A stretch of 10,948 bases of DNA, taken from positions 1 to 10,948 of the forward strand of contig JBFGCT010000138.1 in NCBI GenBank assembly GCA_041581055.1. The letters are read 5' to 3'. The notes under the pieces are model-generated. The model was not told the DNA's origin. It searched no databases and was given only the letters and a program-made list of their open reading frames with translations. Made by a program: the position numbers and the translations under genes. Shown piece by piece: positions 6,525-10,948 of this stretch. This DNA comes from JBFGCT01 sp041581055. Its GTDB lineage: Bacteria > Actinomycetota > Acidimicrobiia > Acidimicrobiales > Ilumatobacteraceae. Numbering within the stretch: position 1 is the stretch's first letter; every line of letters begins with the position of its first letter.

Positions 6525-9500
6525 TCGACCGTCACGGAACGTGCGACCACGGGAAGTGCGACGACCCGCTCGACGGGGAATCCCTCGTCGTCGGACCGTG
6601 TCGTGACCACCTCGACGAGTGCGTCTCCTTCCAGGGGGTCGGTGACGAGTTCGACGTCCGACCCATCCCCGACGGCCGTGCTGTCCGTCGCGACACCGTC
6701 GACGTGGAGCGCGTAGTGATCGCCGTCGATGCTGGCGCGGATCATCACATGCGCCGCCGCGCCGGGCTCGACGCTCTCCTCGACGAGGCCGATCTCCGGC
6801 AGCGCCGGAACCGCCGCCGTCCCGTTGACCGCGACGCTCAGACCGGTGCGCGCCTTGCTGGCTCTGACGTGCAGTGTCGCCGGAAGTGCGGGCCGGCGAC
6901 TCATTTGCACGACCGGGTCGGGCGGCGCGGTGACGCCGTCAGCGCCCGGGCCCCCCGCCGGGATCAGGTCGACGCCGACCCGTAGCTCGTCGATGCCGCG
7001 GTTCGCCTCGTCGAGTCGTCCGTGGAAGTACGCGGCGAGTTCGTTCTCGGCGCCGCGCGCCCCCTTGCGGAGGTGGTAGCGAACCCGAGGCTGGCCGCCC
7101 GACACCTGGACCGCGTCGAGCCGACCACCCGACACAGCGGCCCGGAACGCCAACTCGACGTCGGGGTCGGGGCGCACGAAGACGGCCGACGACTGCCGCA
7201 GTGGCACGGCCGAGGCGACGCCGGCGTGGTCCTTGCCCGCCATCACGACGACCGCGACGTCGTCATCGAGGGCGCCGATCGGCAGCGCGAGATCCTCGCC
7301 GGCGCCCACCACAGCGTCGCCCGCCGCGGTGAATCCGGCCGGGAGCTCGTCGGCGTCGGCCGGCGGGGACCAGGGCGAACGGACGACGACGCTGTCCTCG
7401 CCTTGCGACACCGTGACGGTCACGTCGTCCGGTGCCGGGAAGAGCTCGGCGTCCGACAACCAGCGGACGTAGGCGCGGTACGCGGTGCCCGGCTGGCTGC
7501 CGACGACCGTGACCGTGGCGTCCGCCCCGTGGTCGACCACTCCGGCACCCGCCGTCAGGGGGCGATCGGGGTCGGCGCGCACCGCCACGACCAGCGCCCG
7601 CGAAACGACCAGGTCATTCGTCGTGGTGCGGTCGTCGACCGTGACCGACCTCGTCATCCGGACGCGGAGCTCGACATCGTCCTTGAGTTGGTTCAGGGGG
7701 ATCTCGATCGGGCCTCCGTCGCCGGCGACGGGCCGCCTCGAAACGACGGCGGTGCTGTCACCGGCGACGGCGACGACGCGATATCGCACGTCGCGCTCGC
7801 TCGCTGCGATCTCTACGACCGGCGTGGCCCCGTAGTCGACCAACCGTGGGCTGGTGTCGCTGGTGCTGCGCGGATTCAACGGCGGCGCGACCACCCGGGC
7901 CGGCGCCTCCGGCCACACGGTCACCAGCATGCCGATCAACTTGTCGACCGCCCAGCCGGACCGGTCCGTCTCCGTGATCTGGAGCACGATCGTCGTGTCG
8001 GCGGCGAGCGGCTCGGTCGTGAAGGAGAGCGCTTCGCCGTTGCCGTTCCTCGCCCGGCCCACCACGTCGCCGTCGGCGAACCGCTGGTACCGCTCACCCG
8101 GCCGGCTGTCGTCGACGACGATGCGGGCGCTCGACCCGGTGACGATCTCGGTCTGTTCCAGGCGGACGGGCGGATCTTTGCCGATGTGCGCGGTCCGGGC
8201 CATCGGCGCCGACACACGGGTCTCCGCCTTGACCGCGCGAACGTGGAACTCGACGGGGAGCGAGATCGGCGCGCCCAACTGGATGAGGGGGTCCATGCCG
8301 GTCGCGGTCCATGCGATCACGAAGTCGACGCCGATGCGCGTCCGGCCGATGCCCCGGCGCTCGGCCTCGCCGGCGTCCGGCTCGGGGAAGTATGCGGGCA
8401 GGAGCGGCTCGGTGGCACCGGGGCCCTCGCGGAAGTGGTACCGCACACCGGGCTGCCCGCCGCTCACCCGCATCTCGCCGGTCAGCCGGTCGTCGCGGAT
8501 GACCACGGTGAGCGCCATGTCCCGCTCGGTGTCCGGACGAACGAGGACGACGGCAGCCTTCCGGAGCTGGATCGACGACGGGATGCCACCGACGTGCTCC
8601 TTGGTCGCGACCGCCACGACCACGATGTCGTCGACCAACTCGGCCAACTCGACGGTGACGTCGCCGCCGGTTCCGGCCTCCTCGTCGCCCTCCGGCAGGA
8701 ATCCCGTCGGCACGACGTCGCCCGGCGCGCCCTCGGGCGGCCTGAGCACCTGCACGTCCGGTTCGCCGGGAACCGGAACGCTGACGATCGGCTCCGGCTC
8801 GTCGCCGTACGCGAAGTCCCGCCATGTCAACGTCCGCGCGTAGAGCTGGTAGCGGACCCCGGGTTGGGTGTCGCCGAGCGTGAGCGAAGCGGCGCCGGCG
8901 TGATCGACGATCGGCTGCTTGGGGGTCGTCTCGATGTCCGGATTCGCACGGACCGCGAGCGGCATCTTGACGTCGAGGAGCGCGACCTGCTTCTTGCGGT
9001 GCTCGGAGCGGTCGAACCGCCGCGTCGCCCTGACCCGGAGCACGACGTCTTCGGTCACCTTGTCAGCGTCGAGGTCGAGGACGATCGCGGCCGGACCTCC
9101 CGGCTTGGGCGGCTTCGACAGCACGACGAACGTCGACGGGTCGTCGGCCTTGACGTCCGCCGTTCCCGCAGCCGCGACGAGGTCGTACTCGACACCGGCC
9201 TGCGACAGGTCGACCTCGACCTGGACCGCGGTTTCGTAGTCGGTGATCCGCGCGTCGGAGTCGGCCGGTTCCTCGGCCGGCTCGAGCAGCGGTGCCAGGA
9301 TCCGGGCGTGGAGTCCGCGGTCGAGGCCGACGCGGATCGGTGCGAGGTCGTGGAGGTAGACCTCGCGTTCGTTCGGACGCTTCTTGCGCGCCAGCACCTT
9401 GTAGGTGATGTCCTCGGTCACCGGTGGCGTCGTCAGCGTCGTCTCGCCACCCGTCCCCACCACCACGTGACCAGCGCCGACTGCGCTCCCGTGGCGATCG

Positions 9501-9688
9501 CGGAGCAGGTAGCGAACGTCGATCTGCCCGGGATCGATGACCACGCCGCCGGGGAGGTTCACCGGCACGACGAGACCATCCTGTACGACCTCGACGTCGC
9601 GTAGTGGCGCCGGCTTGCCGAGGTTTCCGAGGAGATCGAGCACGCGGTCGCGGGCGTCGCGTAGTCCGAGGTTGTCGCGGCGAGCCAT
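6521..9688 (-). CDS. large modular Ig-like repeat protein, in the fibre position of the eCIS locus
   Basis: This 1055-residue, beta-rich, acidic protein has no signal peptide, membrane segment or catalytic motif that I can see. After a short helical N-terminus (about 1-35) it consists of about nine beta-sandwich-like modules. Each is marked by a tyrosine in a strand of the form (Q/R)xGxxYxxx, at Tyr60, 168, 280, 417, 534, 636, 737, 871 and 992. Modules 2-5 (about 145-595) and 6-9 (about 613-1050) are a duplication: VSGGQPGVRYH at 408 matches VSGGQPRVRYH at 862, and FHVRAVKAETRVS matches LHVRASKARTGLS. Residues 58-137 look like a third copy of the last module. The gene lies just before the tape measure, where Afp-type loci carry the fibre gene, so a fibre or baseplate-attached surface role is plausible but inferred only from position and repeats. 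The ATG at 9686-9688 follows GGAGGA, 3 nt after the upstream stop. The stop overlaps the tape-measure GTG. Confidence 0.85.
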   Translation of the reverse strand: MARRDNLGLRDARDRVLDLLGNLGKPAPLRDVEVVQDGLVVPVNLPGGVVIDPGQIDVRYLLRDRHGSAVGAGHVVVGTGGETTLTTPPVTEDITYKVLARKKRPNEREVYLHDLAPIRVGLDRGLHARILAPLLEPAEEPADSDARITDYETAVQVEVDLSQAGVEYDLVAAAGTADVKADDPSTFVVLSKPPKPGGPAAIVLDLDADKVTEDVVLRVRATRRFDRSEHRKKQVALLDVKMPLAVRANPDIETTPKQPIVDHAGAASLTLGDTQPGVRYQLYARTLTWRDFAYGDEPEPIVSVPVPGEPDVQVLRPPEGAPGDVVPTGFLPEGDEEAGTGGDVTVELAELVDDIVVVAVATKEHVGGIPSSIQLRKAAVVLVRPDTERDMALTVVIRDDRLTGEMRVSGGQPGVRYHFREGPGATEPLLPAYFPEPDAGEAERRGIGRTRIGVDFVIAWTATGMDPLIQLGAPISLPVEFHVRAVKAETRVSAPMARTAHIGKDPPVRLEQTEIVTGSSARIVVDDSRPGERYQRFADGDVVGRARNGNGEALSFTTEPLAADTTIVLQITETDRSGWAVDKLIGMLVTVWPEAPARVVAPPLNPRSTSDTSPRLVDYGATPVVEIAASERDVRYRVVAVAGDSTAVVSRRPVAGDGGPIEIPLNQLKDDVELRVRMTRSVTVDDRTTTNDLVVSRALVVAVRADPDRPLTAGAGVVDHGADATVTVVGSQPGTAYRAYVRWLSDAELFPAPDDVTVTVSQGEDSVVVRSPWSPPADADELPAGFTAAGDAVVGAGEDLALPIGALDDDVAVVVMAGKDHAGVASAVPLRQSSAVFVRPDPDVELAFRAAVSGGRLDAVQVSGGQPRVRYHLRKGARGAENELAAYFHGRLDEANRGIDELRVGVDLIPAGGPGADGVTAPPDPVVQMSRRPALPATLHVRASKARTGLSVAVNGTAAVPALPEIGLVEESVEPGAAAHVMIRASIDGDHYALHVDGVATDSTAVGDGSDVELVTDPLEGDALVEVVTTRSDDEGFPVERVVALPVVARSVTVE
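6539..7852 (-). repeat. second copy of the four-module block (residues about 613-1050)
   Basis: This copy begins near RLVDYGAT and ends with the module containing FPVERVVALPVVAR. The signature tyrosines are 636, 737, 871 and 992, with spacings of 101, 134 and 121 residues. As in the first copy, the third module is the longest, which supports duplication of the whole four-module block and not piecemeal module gain. Confidence 0.8.
7904..9256 (-). repeat. first copy of the four-module block (residues about 145-595)
   Basis: This copy begins near RITDYETA and ends near the module closing with LIGMLVTVWP. The signature tyrosines are 168, 280, 417 and 534, with spacings of 112, 137 and 117 residues. 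It aligns over its whole length with the second copy at an offset of about 454-468 residues. Identity is partial, so this is an old duplication and not a recent assembly repeat. Confidence 0.8.
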
Positions 9689-9691
9689 CGG

Positions 9692-10948
9692 TCATTCCTC
9701 CGGTTCGATGTCGATCAGGAACTCCGCCGCGAGCGTGCGGCGGCGGTGGTCGCGCCAGGCTGCGTCGGCGGTGCGGAACGTGGCCCATTCGTCGGGGTCG
9801 AGCCACTTGACGTGCGCGACGAGATGGGCGGGCGTCTCGGACCTCACCGTGTGATGGACGAGCTGCCGGAACTCCTCGTTGCGCATCCGACCCTCGGATG
9901 CGGCGAACACGAAGCTGACCTGCAGCGAGTACGGGTCGCGGACCTCGGCGTCGGTCAGCACCGGCACGTGTTGTTCCTCGTCGCCCGCCATCGGCCGAAG
10001 AAGGAGGTGCTCGACGAGTGCGAACTCCTCGCCGGCGTCTCGGACCAGCCCGAGTTTGAGTCGGACCCGTTCGGCCAGTCCCGACTCGTTGAACGACGAG
10101 GGGGCGAGCAGGTCGTCGGCGGCGCCACCGCGCGCCGCGCTCACTCGCGGATAGCGCTCGAGGAACGCCTCCCGGGCGGCGACGTGACGCCGCTCCTGGG
10201 CCTCGAGCTCCTCGCCGCCGACGAGCGCCGCGTCGGAGAGCCGCTCGGCGAATCGCGCCAGCAGGTGGTTCAGGAATCGCTCCCGGCGACCGGCGCTAGC
10301 CGCCGAGCGGCCCCCGTCGGGCTCGTCGGGGTGATCGGTCAGCTCGGCGATCCGTGCGGCATGCTCGGCGAGGTCGCCGATCCGGACGTCGTCCAGCCCG
10401 AGGCGCTCGTCGTCGATCGCCGACGCGAAGTAGGTGCGGTTCGACTCGGAGCGGAACGAGAACAGATCGCCGACGTGGGCGAGTTGGGCGAACATGTTCG
10501 CCAGCACCTGATCGAAGAACAGCAGGTAGGCCTTCAACTGCTTGGTCTGCGCCCGCCGGGCCGGGTCGGCCGAGCGGGGAAGCCCCATCTCGGCGATGCC
10601 GTACAACGCGGGGAACTGATGTTGCATCGAGAAGTAGTGGCCGACGGCGCGGTCCCGCCCCGATTCCGGGACGAACTCCGCGATCGCGCCGTTCGACGCC
10701 GCTCCCGGGTGGTCGTCGCGGGCGAGGGTCCGCCGCCGGATGTGCTCGTCCTTGACCCCGTCGATGCCGCCGCGGGCGGTGAGGTTGCCGCGCGTCAGGA
10801 TGATCGTCGAACGCTCGAGATCGAGGTGAGGCGTGGAGTCGGGATCGAGGTCGATCGACCATGGGTCGGTGACGCCTCCCGTCGTCAGGGAGATGCGGGT
10901 GATCCCCCGAACACCCGGCACGGCCGTGACGGCCTGGACGAGGTCGGA
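9692..10948 (-). CDS. eCIS baseplate-region protein, C-terminal part (5' end outside window)
   Basis: The frame is open from the right edge to a TGA at 9692-9694, giving 418 residues. A GTG at 10919-10921 exists, but the codons before it read as coding (SDLVQAVTAVPGVRGITRIS, a pattern like the conserved ends of phage-baseplate proteins), so the true start lies outside. Residues about 105-118 (YFSMQHQFPALYGI) and 134-153 (QTKQLKAYLLFFDQVLANMF) are strings I associate with large uncharacterised proteins of eCIS loci. The C-terminal 90 residues have a beta-rich segment (PYSLQVSFVF) followed by EEFRQLVHHTVRSETPAHLV and a Trp-rich end. There is no signal peptide or membrane segment in this part. 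Its place before the fibre-position gene matches the baseplate gene Afp12 of Afp-type loci, but I cannot prove homology from the fragment. It is the first gene seen of the minus-strand operon and ends 3 nt before the next start. Confidence 0.75.
   Translation of the reverse strand, partial: SDLVQAVTAVPGVRGITRISLTTGGVTDPWSIDLDPDSTPHLDLERSTIILTRGNLTARGGIDGVKDEHIRRRTLARDDHPGAASNGAIAEFVPESGRDRAVGHYFSMQHQFPALYGIAEMGLPRSADPARRAQTKQLKAYLLFFDQVLANMFAQLAHVGDLFSFRSESNRTYFASAIDDERLGLDDVRIGDLAEHAARIAELTDHPDEPDGGRSAASAGRRERFLNHLLARFAERLSDAALVGGEELEAQERRHVAAREAFLERYPRVSAARGGAADDLLAPSSFNESGLAERVRLKLGLVRDAGEEFALVEHLLLRPMAGDEEQHVPVLTDAEVRDPYSLQVSFVFAASEGRMRNEEFRQLVHHTVRSETPAHLVAHVKWLDPDEWATFRTADAAWRDHRRRTLAAEFLIDIEPEE
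9696..9701 (-). promoter_or_regulatory. strong ribosome binding site of the modular protein gene
   Basis: GGAGGA on the minus strand lies 7 nt before the ATG at 9688. It is formed by the last sense codons of the upstream gene (its C-terminus is EPEE), whose TGA lies between the site and the start. This fixes the start and suggests coupled translation. Confidence 0.8.

Noticed and set aside
7022..9604. Very long plus-strand open frame (860 codons) antisense to the modular protein gene
   Set aside because: Its translation is dominated by Arg, Asp, His and Val with no domain pattern, while the minus-strand frame gives regular repeated beta modules and a good ribosome binding site. Long antisense frames are expected when third positions are nearly all G/C.

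Overview
The window is G+C-rich, with long genes whose synonymous positions are mostly G or C, closely spaced or overlapping, and often GTG-started. This suggests a high-GC actinobacterium, perhaps of the Acidimicrobiia type. That placement is an impression from composition and protein style, because no marker gene is present. Most of the window (783-10948) is one minus-strand operon: the 3' half of an extracellular contractile injection system (eCIS) locus, the phage-tail-like class that includes Afp, PVC and the actinobacterial and cyanobacterial CIS.

In transcription order (right to left) the operon contains: (i) the C-terminal part of a large protein in the baseplate position, running off the right edge; (ii) a 1055-residue protein of nine immunoglobulin-like modules arranged 1+4+4, with a duplicated block of about 440 residues; (iii) a CIS tape-measure protein with an imperfect tandem repeat in its central linker; (iv) a CIS AAA+ ATPase; and (v) a 706-residue cargo-like protein. 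The cargo-like protein joins an eCIS-core DUF4157 domain (HELVH) to an L,D-transpeptidase/DUF2778-like peptidoglycan-active domain (His422, Cys433) and to an unassigned C-terminal domain. The first four genes are separated by 3 nt, a 4-nt GTGA overlap and another 4-nt GTGA overlap, so translational coupling is likely. The putative effector follows after 52 nt with its own ribosome binding site. Sheath, tube, spike and most baseplate genes, and the operon promoter, must lie beyond the right edge.

The left 0.65 kb is on the plus strand and converges on the operon: the 3' end of an unidentified gene (1-507) and a possible GTGA-coupled small ORF (504-644). The 138 nt between the convergent stops hold no clear intrinsic terminator.

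Inferred joint function: the ATPase and tape measure help build a tube of defined length, the modular beta-rich protein occupies the place where Afp-type loci carry their fibre gene, and the DUF4157 protein is the probable payload, directed at peptidoglycan. No Afp16-like cap gene lies between the ATPase and the effector, and no recognisable immunity gene accompanies the effector.
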